NCBI RefSeq assembly: GCF_025118155.1
Contig: NW_026251389.1
Coordinates: forward strand, 1,407,016-1,471,015
From: Cokeromyces recurvatus
Taxonomy: Eukaryota > Mucoromycota > Mucoromycetes > Mucorales > Mucoraceae
Direction of reading: 5' to 3'
DNA: 64,000 nt
Position numbers and translations under genes: made by a program. Positions 13,010 through 25,061 of this stretch are shown one piece after another. The notes beneath the pieces were generated by a model. It was given only the letters and a program-made list of their open reading frames with translations, made no database searches and was not told where the DNA came from. Numbering within the stretch: position 1 is the stretch's first letter; the number at the start of each line of letters is the position of its first letter.

Positions 13010-13155
13010 TTAATCCATATCCATACGATCATATTGGCTATTATTATTGATAAGTCTTGCCTCGATATTTTTTATATTTGGGACACCTATTTCAGTCTGT
13101 TATTATAGAAAGTATGAGTATAATAAATTCATATATAATATAACTATTTTTTTTT

Positions 13156-13193
<38 letters not shown>

Positions 13194-14716
13194 TCTTCTT
13201 TAAATGCTTCATATTTAAAAGATAGTATATCATCATTATCTTCTTCTTCTTCTTTTCCATTTAAGCATCTATAAAATCCACATCCCTAAATAAATAAATA
13301 TGACAATGTGAAATAAGCATATGTAGACACGGCACTATAAATAAATATATATATCTACAAACCTCTGCCCAAGATAAACGACATGTCCAACAAAAGCAAA
13401 ATCCACAATATGAACAATCAACTTTATTACACCCTTCGTCCCTATTTATCATAATTGAACAATTTGGACATCGTCGACTAAAAAATATACATGTATATTT
13501 AAATAAGAATTGATAGATTCAAACATATATAAATTTTTTATACCTATTGTTTAATTCCCATTGAACTGTTTCTTTGATATCTTTTGGCATATGTTTATTT
13601 GATAACATCTTTTTCATATTTTCTTCACAGCTGAATCCAATATGTGAATCATATCCACAATGTAGACAAATACGTACTTTACAATGAGAGCTATATAATA
13701 AATCGAATTTTTTTTTCTTTTCTTTTTAAAAAAAAACCAAACAAACAAGTAATTATAAAAAGAAAGTTGTATCCTTTACCAAATCATATCTGGAAAGAAC
13801 TTAATATGAGCAAATTGTATCTGTTTCCAAATTTCAGGTTTTACGCAGAAATTAACAAACTGAAGGGATATGTTGTAAGCATAGTTTTGATTACTATGAC
13901 TATTATGATTCTTTTCAAATTCCAATACATCTTTCATGATGTGTTTATAAAGTACAAGTAGTTTATTATCTGAACAATCCTGTCTTTTATAAATAGGTAT
14001 CCACCTTTTAATTGATATATGCTCTGGCTGATTTTTATGTTTTTCAGCTTTAGGGCAATTATTTAGCATTGTTTCCATTAAATCGCAGAATAAACGACTA
14101 AAAAGATCGTTTGATAAGTAATGATATATCACAAAAATTTGAAGTATATAAATACATATATATATATATATGTGTGTGTGTATATGTGTATATGTGTATA
14201 TATGTATATGTATATTTATATTTATATGTATATATTTATATGTATATCTATATATTTACCTAGGTTGCTGTATCAATGTTGTATTATGATTATACATGCA
14301 TGGTGTTATGTCAGTTTCACAATGTGGACATGCTCTAGTATAACTGCGATAGGGTTTATTGAATTTATCATACATTTCTATAATTTTTCGAGGTACATAT
14401 CGACTCCATTCATGTTTAGGTATTAGTGCATTACAAACAGGACATCTGATAGGAGTTACACTTAAGCCCCATGATGACTTTACAACTTCAATTACATATC
14501 TTTTTAACACAAGTTAGCAATCCATTTATTTATTTTATTTTTTTGTCTTTACTTTTGAAAGCATTCTATACAGTATTGATCTCTGCAATATTCTAAACAT
14601 AAATCAAGCTGTGAATCAAAACATATTGAGCACCGATTGATAAAAGGTTCCATATAATTTTGCTCTCCATATGAAGAACCACTGCTTGCAATAGATGAAC
14701 CTTCAGTTTCATACAT
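13010..14716 (-). CDS. RBR (RING1-IBR-RING2) E3 ubiquitin ligase
   Basis: Seven exons: 14553-14716, 14260-14499, 13780-14097, 13544-13690, 13363-13477, 13190-13285 and 13010-13096, giving 388 aa with all phases consistent. RING1 starts at about residue 29 (CSICFDSQLDLCLEYC, later CPVCNALIP). The IBR is CSHCKVRICLHCGYDSHIGFSC. RING2 is CPNCSIMINRDEGCNKVDC followed by CSYCGFCFCWTC. The Cys of EGC (about 306) sits where RBR ligases form the thioester with ubiquitin, so this should be a HECT/RING-hybrid E3. The last intron contains a 30-nt A-run; without splicing, translation would run into poly-lysine, whereas splicing to 13096 gives a short tail ending QYDRMDMD. The partner E2 and substrate are unknown. 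Confidence 0.88.
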
Positions 14717-15629
14717 TATTTATTAAATAAAAAAGAAAAGGAAGAAATGCATGCTATCTAAAAAAAAAAAAAAGAAAAAGAAAGAAAAGAAAAAAAAATA
14801 CATATTAAACGAAATAAAATAAAATAAAATTTGCCTTTCTTATGATGACAAGTAGACCTTGTGACGATGTGGTTATAATTGTTGATAAATGTATATTTAA
14901 AATAGATATAATATTTTGTCCCTAACAGTTATAAAAATATCATAGAGGTTAACTTAGCTTATAAATACACGCAAGAATAAACGTGTAGTATAAATGTTTA
15001 TACTCTCTCTCTCTCTCTCCCTTTGTTTTTTACAATTACAGTTGTTACTGCGTCAAATCGTGAAAACCAGCATTAATAAAGTATAAAATCTTATTGATGA
15101 ATAGACTTGTCGAATAATAATGAACTGATTTTCTTAATTGGCATATTTTTATGTACTTTTAAACGAAAAAGTATATATAAATATATACAAATTTAAGGAT
15201 ATATCTATACAGTTTTTTTTCTTCATTTATAATAACTATTAAAATCCAATGGGTATAATATAAAAACTACTTTTAAAATTACCCTTTGCATATCAGACAA
15301 ATTGAGGAATGTGTGTGGGGTTGTATTTCTTTAATAGACAGAGTTTTAGTACATGTTGAAAAGTAACAATAGTTTGAAAAAGGATTAAAATTAAAGCAGC
15401 AGCTATCAGCTTAAAGTTTAAAATAACTCTTTACTAACTATCAAATTAAATTTGATTTATTAGCTTATATTATCTTTAGCTTTCAAGTCAATACTAGTCT
15501 AGTTTAATTTCTCCAAGTCATTGTTTATACTTGTAATCTATTCTCTATGTATATGGTTCATTGAATTCTTATTCAAATACATATACTACCAAAAATGCAT
15601 ACATGTACATATTTACTAAATTTTCTTTA
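14717..15629. other. AT-rich intergenic region
   Basis: Includes an A-rich leader upstream of the RBR gene and a CT-repeat at about 15005-15020. I see no gene. Confidence 0.6.
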
Positions 15630-15935
15630 GATTCTCTCTCTAACGCTTCAATGGCTCTTTTATATTCATTGATAGCCGGGATTATCACCATTTAAGTGAT
15701 TTACATTAATAATATCATACTGTGTAACAATGAATGTTATCTCTTGTAGCATCACTGTATTCTTTTGCATGCTTAGATATTAGTTTACAATCTAAGTCTT
15801 TCGAGCTTTTCTTCAAACTCATCATCAAATGTTTTATCCGTTCCTCCAGTTCTTTGTTTAATCTAAATAACTTTAGATTTAATATAAATACGGTCCACTG
15901 AATTTAACTCAAAAGAAAACAAAGCTACCGTTGTT
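15630..15935 (-). pseudogene. Unrecognised protein-coding remnant, multiply frameshifted
   Basis: The minus strand reads as protein in short consecutive pieces: NSVDRIYIKSK, then after a stop KQRTGGTDKTFDDEFEEKL, then in another frame DLDCKLISKHAKEY and DATRDNIHCYTV, then INEYKRAIEALERESKEN. The pieces are collinear and hydrophilic with sensible amino-acid composition, so this looks like a dead gene fragment rather than chance. I cannot name the family. Confidence 0.4.
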
Positions 15936-16584
15936 CCTGCCCTATTAAGACTTTTCTTTATTCCTGAACTTTTTTTTTTTTTTTTTTTCGAAAAAAGTAA
16001 ATAAAAAGCTTTGTTATAGAGAAAATAATATGAAGAATATGAAGGCTTAACTTAACGACGTCATTTTATTTTGCATTACTACCATAACAATATCAAGTTT
16101 GTTTACGCGCGTTTCTCGGATACAAATTACTAAATATTTCTTTGATGTTTAGAATACTTTTTTTTTAAATAGTACTTATTTTATGAATATAGTATATGAT
16201 AAGCTTATCGTGCCCAGAGTCAAAAAAAAAAAAAGATTTTACAAGCATACAAATTTTAGTTGGATTGTTACCCAAACTAATAACTATAAGCTTCAATATA
16301 TGCTCTGTTTAGCGAATGGTGTAAATAATTCTTTTTCTAAAGCAATAAAAAAACACAGTGGTTTTGATAGAGTAAAGTAGTTCGCATCTTGATGGCATAT
16401 ATATATATATATACTTACAACCTTATTATTAAAAGACAATATGAGGTGATTACTATCTATTAGCAACAATCATTTATAATTAAATTAATTAGATGTTTTT
16501 ATTATTCAAAAACTTGACTTTAAAAACACATTGAAGGATAGATAATTTTAATTGGTGTATTTACTATTCAAACAAAGTTGCTGG

Positions 16585-16623
<39 letters not shown>

Positions 16624-16707
16624 GACATGCAAATCATTATACTATGCTTTTCTTTAACAGATCTCATTCTATACATACATATATACATATCTATTATTTG
16701 AAATAAA
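15936..16707. other. Upstream region of Tls1-like gene
   Basis: AT-rich, with a poly-A run of about 37 nt at 16584-16620 shortly before the gene start. The ORF at 16183-16380 has no recognisable features and is not called. Confidence 0.55.
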
Positions 16708-17861
16708 ATGGCTATTATAAAGAAAACAAAGAATTATAGAAAGAAAAATATTGATTCTGATGATGAAGCAGAAAATCTGACTGAGCCTATACAAGAAATT
16801 AGGTAAAATATACATACATTAGTATTTAGAAATAAAATAATCTAATAAAAGAAAAATTTAATAGCGAAACACTTGAAGAACTGGCAGAATTGCGAAAAAT
16901 GCGTCGTAAACATACTGGTATCGATGCAGAAAAACTATTAAAAGGAGCAGAACAGAAAAAGAAGAAAAGAAAGACAGAGACTGCAAATGGTTGGAATTTA
17001 AAAACTGGAGGTTTAGTAGATTCAGATGCATATAGAGCCAAGTTAGATGAAGAAGGATCGAGTGCAACCAAAAAATTAAAACTAGATGCCTTTGCTTCAG
17101 CCACAAATACTTTAGATGTTGATAAGCACATGTAAAAAAGAAAGAAAAAGAATTAAAAAAAAATGCATTTCAATAAACTTACAATACATGATTTAGGATG
17201 GAATACATTGAAAATGAAATGAGGAAAAGAAGAGGTGGAAAGGGAGTTAATGATGAAGATGAAGACGGTGATGAAGATGGAGATAAAGGATTTGTTGATA
17301 TTTATGAAGAGTTATACCATATCCCTGACAGATTAAAAACTGAAAAGAAAGAAGAAGAAGGCAACGTTCAACTATCAACACAAATGCTTACAGCTATTCC
17401 TGAAGTTGATCTTGGCATTGAGTAAAGAAAGAAAAAGATATTTTTGATTTGTGAGATATTAACACACTACTAATTTCTAGTACACGTTTAAAGAATATTG
17501 AAGAAACTGAAAAAGCAAAGCGAAGATTGATTGAGGAGAGTCAACGAGAAAACGAGACAGAAAATAAATTGTATCAAGGTAAGCAATTGAAAAGAGAAAG
17601 AGAGAGGGGAAGAGAGAGAGAGAGAGGCAGAGAGAGAGGCAGAGAGAGAGACAGACAGAGAGAGGCAGAGAGAGAGACAGAGAGACAGACAGAGAGAAAG
17701 ACGATTTGTTGTACTCTTATTCTAATTTCTTGACATTAGATAATATACCTGCTAATTTCGAAAAGCAGTCTGTAAATAAGTTTAGGCCACGACTAGATCA
17801 AAATTTGAAAGCAACTGATGAACAAGCAGTCGCAAGATTTAAACGTAGAATGAGAAAATAA
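16708..17861 (+). CDS. Tls1/C9orf78 family spliceosome-associated protein (Hep59 domain)
   Basis: Five exons: 16708-16802, 16865-17131, 17197-17421, 17481-17578 and 17740-17861; phases agree and give 268 aa. Family hallmarks are the N-terminal basic MAIIKKTKNYRKKN, ETLEELAELRKMRRKHTGID, NGWNLKTGGLVD, then HMMEYIENEMRKRRG, and the C-terminal NKFRPRLDQNLKATDEQAVARFKRRMRK. Fission yeast Tls1 and human C9orf78 act with splicing factors; in S. pombe the protein supports telomere and heterochromatin function through splicing. The protein is highly charged and largely disordered. Intron 4 contains a long GA/GACA purine tract (about 17590-17700). Confidence 0.85.
17590..17700 (+). repeat. GA-rich microsatellite inside an intron
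   Basis: Imperfect GA/GAGACA repeats of about 110 nt, wholly within intron 4 of the Tls1-like gene. It lacks pyrimidines except scattered C and T, so the transcript carries a long purine run between donor and acceptor. Confidence 0.8.
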
Positions 17862-18126
17862 TAAAGATAAGAGACTGGTCCAGACTAATAAGATGGAGTC
17901 TTTTATTATTATTATTATTGTTTACTAAATGAAGTTATAAAATTGTTTATTTTAACAAGTACTAGATAGAAAAGTCTTTATAGATAATAAATGAATTATA
18001 AGGATAAAGGAGAGAATATGTACAAATAAAGTGTAATAAGTCCTATAAGAATGAATATAATAATAATAATGATTTGAGGCATATGTATAAATAAATAAAT
18101 AATAGAAGAGTATTGTGATAATTGAT

Positions 18127-18513
18127 TTACTGAGGTACTTTTGTTGGAATAGAAAATGGATTTATTCGATTGAAATTAGAGTCCATGAAAGTAGGAAGTT
18201 TATCATAAATGGGTAAAGAAGTTTCATTATTATCTGGTAAACTGTCATTTTTCCAATTACACGATTTACAAGCATATCGAACACTCATGTTATTTGGTAA
18301 TCCAATTCTCTTGTTACATATAATTAATTCATTTTCAAAACGTGTTAATTGAACTGTATCTAACTTTTTACAACGTGGACATGGATGTGTAGCGTTTTCC
18401 AGATATATTTTACGATCATAACTTCCTACTTTTTATTTTTGTACAAGTCAACATCTTCAACACTATATAACCTTTAAACTTAACTTACATAATACAAAGC
18501 ATTGACGCGTCAT
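18127..18513 (-). CDS. Small zinc-ribbon protein (zinc_ribbon_15-like)
   Basis: Two exons: 18489-18513 (25 nt, MTRQCFVL) and 18127-18428, joined in phase 1 across a 60-nt intron with a GTAAGT donor, giving 108 aa. The N-terminal FVLLGSYDRK stretch is followed by CPRCKK and, about 40 residues later, CKSCNW, a four-cysteine zinc ribbon. Small fungal proteins with a leading F-x-x-x-G and CxxC/CxxC layout form a zinc-ribbon family of unknown function. The first exon is short, so the start depends on the splice model. It is convergent with the Tls1-like gene, 265 bp away. Confidence 0.65.
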
Positions 18514-19049
18514 TTTATATATCGTGTAGTTTAATAAAACAATCAAAGATTGAAAATTAAAAAAAATAAAAATAAAAATAAAAAGAGAGAGAGAGAGAGG
18601 ATTTGGCTCCCTCCCCGCTCTTTTATATAAAATAGATTACAAGGTACAATAGAACATGATAGAAGTAAAAACATTTCATAAAAGAATTCCGAAATATGGG
18701 TACCTTAAAATACGTAAAGGAAACATCTTTTTTTTTTTTAGATTTTTAAGGGTCCAAATGTTCAATATAATGATTGAATTTTATTTCAATTAGTCGAGTA
18801 AGTCGTATATAAAAAGAAGACACGTGTATGTATAGATTGTATTATACATTAGACAAGTGAATAAAGATATGATGAAGACATGATTATAATACATGTTTCT
18901 ACCTTATAGTCCTAATAATATTAATAATTATAATAAAAAAAATATATATAAATACGTAATATACATATTTATTTATTTTTTCTCCTTCAATTTAATATAC
19001 TATTTTAACTTTTGGGGTTAATTTGTGATGTAAGATCGAATAATAATTG

Positions 19050-19089
<40 letters not shown>

Positions 19090-22000
19090 GTTTAAATCTG
19101 TGAAATAAAGTTATTCATTATAATAAAATGATGAAAACAAATAAAATGACTTCCTAAAAGAATCTATGCTTCATAGTTTAATGATGCAAAATGATTATAT
19201 TTGTCACACATTTAGGAAAATGAAATTACCTGTCTTATATCAATTATACTTCTTTGTGTATGTTTATCTACTACAATAAGATTTCATTGCTTGTCCTTTT
19301 AATAGAACTAAATATAAATGCTTAGAAATGAAAACGCCTCTTGAGAAGAAAGAAGAAGTGATAGAGGTAATTAGTGGAGAATTCTCCTATCTCTATTTTA
19401 ATCATTTGAAAAACTTTCACAAAAAGCCTATTTGTATTTCAAGTATAATCATTATTGTATTATTTTAATTAAATATACAAACGTATACAAAGATAGATTC
19501 ATGACAGTTTATTATTGGATTCATCCTTATACTATGTTATTATTTTACCAGCTTTGCTTTTTTTTTCTTTTTATCATTATTACTTTTTTCTACTTTTAAT
19601 TGTTAGTTTATCAACGTACAAATAATATATAAGAAACAAAGCTATTTCTCATGAAAATATTACTTTTGATTATACAGTAGGCGTAATAAATAAATAAATA
19701 AATAAAAATGCAAACGTACTTGTATCTACAAAGGCAGCAATTAAATAATAATAGGATATGGGATAATGGACCCGTTGTTTATAATTGGAAATGGTAGTCT
19801 TCTTGGTAAAATTTCAAATCTTTCAAGTAAGCTTTTCATAGTGCATATTATACTTCACCTTCAACTAGAAATATCCTATTGAAAATTAAAGAATTAAAAA
19901 AATTAGGGAAGTAAATAGAAGCATTCCTATTCCTAATGTTTAACCAACCTCATGTCAAAGTCTCATCTAGGAATTAGGAATATCGTCTTAATAAAATAAT
20001 AGCCATGCATACCCTACTCATCAATAATGATATCTCATTGTATTGCTGATAAACTCCAAGTAGCATTTTGTCCGAGTCCTCTTGATACTATCATTTATAT
20101 TCATTTTCAAACCTTCCTCTTTTTTAGAAACCACTTCTTTTTGGTATCTGAACGTGGTTTTTTCACTGTGTTACTCTTCTCATAAATAATAATATCTGTA
20201 ATGGCCTTATTGAATTTGTATGACTACCTTTGCCGGTTATTCAATGAATAGAGCAAGTATAATTTCTTTGATATATAAGTTGAATCTGACCTCATTTATA
20301 AGCATCTAATATAAATGAATAATGGACAATCTTCTTCTAATATTCACCATTTGAGGATACAGTTGTAACAAATACTGACTATATATCTGGAATCCCTTTT
20401 CATTGAAAACTTTTTTTTTTCAATTAAATGCTGTTGCAGTCCAAACAAAGTAAATACCTGCACATTACAGGTAAATGATGATAATTTTTATTACACCGCT
20501 TTATTTTACAACCATACTCCTCCCCTCCCCTCTCCACTTTTTTTTTCGAGTCCTATTGAAGAATACTAGTTAAAACTTAAATTAAAAGTATGTAATATCT
20601 TTCTTGTAAAGAATAAAATAATGATTAATAGTAGAATTGAAAAAAGAAAAATAGTCAGAAAAGTTTCAGGTAAAGGACTGTCAAGATTGGATCCGTCATT
20701 CAAAAAGCATTTTCCAAATTATCTCAATAAAAAATAGAATATATCTTTTTTTATTGTTGTTATAACTTGCTAGCAAAAATCTTTTTATTTTCATGACTTT
20801 CTGTATATTAGAGTCTAAAGAAAACTATAAACTATTTCTATTTATTTATACAACTAATAACAAAATTTACTTATAAATTCATAAGCTAATTTTGTATTTT
20901 AAACAGAAAACCTCGAAAAGCAGTGTTTAATATAAAAGGCTTTGCTGATATTGCTTATAAAAGAGGTAGATTTTGATTGCATTCAAGACTATTGTTTAAT
21001 AGTATCGAGTGATGATCAACTGGTTACAACTTGTTATAAAGGGAATTAATGCATAAAGTTGATAAAACAAGCATCTTCTCCCCAAGTATGATAAAGGACA
21101 AACCTAGTAAAGTAAATATAAACGCATTCATTATTATACGTTGAAGACAGCATCAAGGGCTTTTTCTTTGCTTAAAAATTATGTGCATTCTTATTTTCTC
21201 ATTAATTCAATATAGACTTCTTGCTCTTCTGCATCAATATGAATATGTCTAACTGTTTATCTATATTCTCCTCCTATATACAAAGATACAGAGTTGTCCA
21301 AAGTAGATTTCTTCGGTACTATTTTTTTTTTTAAAAAAAAATAAATAAACCAAGTAAATTCAGGAACATGGGTGCCCTGTTTCGATATCCAGTATGTAAC
21401 AGTTTAGTAATTTATAATTTTTTGTCTGATAGAACCATATCAGAATGAAAATCATGAATAATAGCGTAACACAGGAAGTATCACGGTTATGTTTGACCAA
21501 ACTGACAATAACAGCACTAGAATTTTAATGTTAACAATCCAAGATGAAAACATTCATGTGTTGCTCAAATTGATTTTTCACACTATGTATTTTATAATTG
21601 CTTTTCCCTCTTGCTCCTTACTTCCAGATAGTTCTTCTTTATTTCTAGAACAGATATTCCTTTGGACTCTTTTTTTTTTTCTAAGGTAATTTTTGTTACC
21701 TCAAGATGAATGTAGATGTATTCCTTCAGTCATAACACCAGCCGGTAGTGATATATATGTATATATATATATATTTTTTTATGAATGATATTTTTATCTA
21801 CTTTTGTATCCAATTCAGAATTTTGTTAGTGCTAATTTTATGATAAAAAGGGAACATTCAAACATAATTATAGTCACTTTTGATTTTTGATGTCTTTGAT
21901 TTTTCTGCTTTGCCTATAAACTGAAGAAAAGAAAAAGGAAATAGTAGTTTTTGTTTTTTTTTTCGGTCATATTAAAAGAGGTAATCAAAACTACAAAGAT

Positions 22001-22213
22001 AATGATGATCAAAAGTGAGCTGAGATTTTTATTTACCTACCGAAATTGATTTGATTTTTTTTTTTACCCCGCACTAGAGTTTATCTTGCCATAATCACAT
22101 TTTTTTTAACATGTGAAAATAGTGTTATTTCATCTTTACTTATCTTTTCTTTTCTCTCTTTTCTTCTTCTTCTTCTTCTTCTTTCAATTTTCTTCTTCTT
22201 TTTTTCAATACAA
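18514..22213. other. 3.7-kb gene-poor region
   Basis: AT-rich with a poly-T run at about 19052-19087 and many short homopolymers. A 38-codon frame at about 20622-20738 (reading RKVSGKGLSRLDPSFKKHF) and short pieces around 21360-21720 look mildly coding-like, but nothing assembles into a gene and no family is recognised. The last 80 bases are a CTT-rich leader ahead of the patatin-like gene. Confidence 0.55.
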
Positions 22214-24809
22214 ATGAATAGTTTAGTAAATAATATCAGCAAGTCATTACGAGATCCTTTAAAATATATTGTTGCACCTATCTTGTATTTTATGTATAGT
22301 TCAACGCTTGTTTTTTATCATTATTTAATTAGACCATGGATGGTAACGATTCTAGATAAAAGCTCTATGTTCGCATAAAAAAAAAGAAAAATTAATATAC
22401 CTTTTTTTTTTTTTGTTACAGATAAAATGGAATAAATATAAAGATAATAAACCAGAAAATCGATTGTTGCATCTTTTAAAAAATGCTGAAACATTTGAAG
22501 AATGGCAAACAAGAGCAAGAAATTTGGACAAGTAAGAGTAGAGAAATAAATATAGAGTCACAGACAAAACAAAACAAAAACTGACCTTTTTTTCTTTTTC
22601 ATTGTCTATTAGATATTTAAGCAAGTGTAGATAAATTTATCATTATTATAAACGTAACTAATACGATTTTGTTATATCTATAAATTTAATTTAGAAAATG
22701 ATAAATGGGTAGATGATCCAGCTTCAAAGGTGTATGACTATAAATTGATTGCTGCAAGATTAAAGCTATTAAGAGATGCACGTAAAGCAAATGACATTGA
22801 TAATATGACCTTTTTATTAAGGACTGGCTTATTAAGAAATTTTGGTGGTATTTCTGATAGAAAGTTATTTTCTCATTCATATTTAGGGTAAGGGGAAAAC
22901 AAATGAATAAGCTTTTTTTAATTTCTTCTTTATACTCTCCTCTCTCTCTCTCTTTTTATATTGTAGAACAAAGCGATTAATTGAAGAATATATGGATGAA
23001 GTCGTTCAACATATTGAAACTATTGAAGCAACCCCTAATTTTGATGCACAAGCCAAAATGAAGTTCTTTAGTGATGCTCGTCAAAGTTTTGGATGTTCTG
23101 CTTTAGTCCTTCAGGGCGGTACAGCTTTGGCATTGTATCATATTGGTGTGGTAAAAGCTTTAAATGAGCAGAATCTTTTACCTCGTATTATCAGTGGCAC
23201 TGCTATTGGTGCCATGATTGCTGCTTTAATATGTATACATACAGATGAGGAACTGCCAGTATGTATATTAAAGTGAAACTATATAATACGCTTAATGATA
23301 TTTATTTATTTATTTATTTTTAAAAAAAAAGCATATATTACAACCTGATGGCATAAATCTTACTGCATTTTCAAAAAAGGGACAAACTGGGTAAAAATTG
23401 GAATTGCCTTTAATAGAAATGATTTGATTTCTTACCCTTTTTTTAAAAAAATAAAAAAAATAAAATAGACATTTCAAGAGACGAATAACACGATTTATGA
23501 AATACGGTAAAAGATACAATATTGCATAATTAACGATTAAAAATGCATATATTAACTTGCAAAAAAAAAAAAAGGATATTTGATGGATATGAAAGTGTTG
23601 CAAGAATGTGTAAGGTCCAATGTCGGTGAATTGACATTCGAGGTAAATAAATAAATGAATATAGTATGTATAAACTTAGTTTTTTTTTTCTTCTTCTCTT
23701 GATTAGGAAGCTTTTGCTAGATCTAAGCGAGTTCTTAATATTAGTGTATCATCGAGTCGTACGCAGGAAGTACCTCAATTGTTAAATTATTTAACAGCTC
23801 CTAATGTATTGATTTGGAGTGCAGCTTGTTGTTCTACAGCCTCAGTTGGATTATTTGGAAACTGTGACCTAATGGCAAAAGATAAAAACGGCAAAGTTGT
23901 TAAATGGATTCCTTCAGGTAATATATGTATGTTTGTATGTATGTATCATTTTGTATCCATATGTATATTGTTTGATAGATGTTAAATGGAATCATTGGTC
24001 AGAGACTTCACCTGCAGAAAGTGAAGCACCTCTCTATCGTCTTTCTGAACTCTTTAATGTGAGCCATTTTATTGTATCTCAAGCTAGTATTTATGCAATT
24101 CCTTTTATTTCAAAACCACAAAGTTTACAACATGAAACTTATTTTCATAAATTGGCCTATATTGTTGCCTCGGAATTCAAGCATCGACTTTCTCAGGTTA
24201 AAAAAAAAATAAGAAATATATAAACAAACTTATCATTCATTTACAATACGTGTATATAGTTTGATCAACTTCATCTTTTGCCTCGAGTCTTTCGTTGTTT
24301 AATAGAAGAAAAAACATCTGGCAACGTAAATATTTTACCTGACCTTGCATTATCTGTAAGTTATATATGTACCTATTCTATTCACTTTTCATTAAATAAC
24401 ACAAATGATATTTGTTATAGGATTTTAATATCTTATTTTCGAATCCTTCTTATCAATCGTTGGCTTATTGGTAAGCATATAGCATTTAAAATAGAAACAA
24501 AAAAAAAAGGATTCATATTTATGTAAACAGGATTCTACATGGTGAAAGATCAGTTTGGCCGTTAATGGCTTTTATTCGGACAAGATGTATGATTGAATTG
24601 GCTCTTGATCGAGGTACTATCTTTTTTTTATTTTTTCATTTTTTTTTTTTTTTTTTTTGGATTCTTATAAACACCTCATACTAATGATAATCATGATATA
24701 CATATTTATAGCTGTCTTGAGGTTAAAGGCAATGAATATTGAGAGTGAACCTGTTGTTGTTCGTAACAGATATGTCGAAAACAAAAAGAGAACTAGGTCA
24801 ATGCATTAA
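22214..24809 (+). CDS. Patatin-like Tgl/SDP1-type triacylglycerol lipase homologue, predicted catalytically inactive
   Basis: Fourteen exons give 550 aa: 22214-22342, 22422-22531, 22613-22620, 22695-22887, 22967-23258, 23332-23390, 23469-23506, 23575-23642, 23707-23917, 23979-24196, 24260-24355, 24421-24470, 24531-24613, 24712-24809. The architecture is that of lipid-droplet lipases Tgl3/4/5 and plant SDP1: an N-terminal hydrophobic segment (IVAPILYFMYSSTLVFYHYL), a helical region, then the patatin core with LVLQGGTALALYHIGVVKAL and FNVSHFIVSQ. The GxSxG nucleophile motif reads GTAIG (Ala near residue 226), and the DGS Asp motif reads WSETS (Glu near 378), so both members of the Ser-Asp dyad are replaced. 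A regulatory or scaffolding role on lipid droplets is inference. Exon 3 is 8 nt and the following intron is GC-AG. Confidence 0.85.
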
Positions 24810-25061
24810 TGATGGTTTGAATGAATCCCATCTTCATCGGGCTCTTCATAACTGCTAATTAAACTCTTGGTGCTATTATGTTCATTTATATTTAAAGCTC
24901 TTTTTTTCCAAAAGTGAATACGTTTTATAAGTCCTTGATATAATCTTTTAGGTTTTAAATCAGCTATTAATAACATATAAATACATACATATATATATAT
25001 ATATATAAAGTCAGTTAGACCGAAAAAATAAAATAAAATAAATAATAATGTCTCTTTTCTT

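Noticed and set aside
13100..13190. Poly-lysine C-terminus of the RBR protein by reading through the A-run
   Set aside because: A phase-0 intron from GTAAAA to ATAACAG gives a clean tail and stop, so the A-run is intronic.
15005..15020. CT, CA, GA and TA microsatellites as regulatory elements
   Set aside because: They are simple repeats common in AT-rich fungal spacers; no positional or sequence evidence for a specific function.
16183..16380. 65-codon plus-strand ORF
   Set aside because: It lacks recognisable motifs and splicing context and contains a poly-lysine run from a short A-tract; probably chance.
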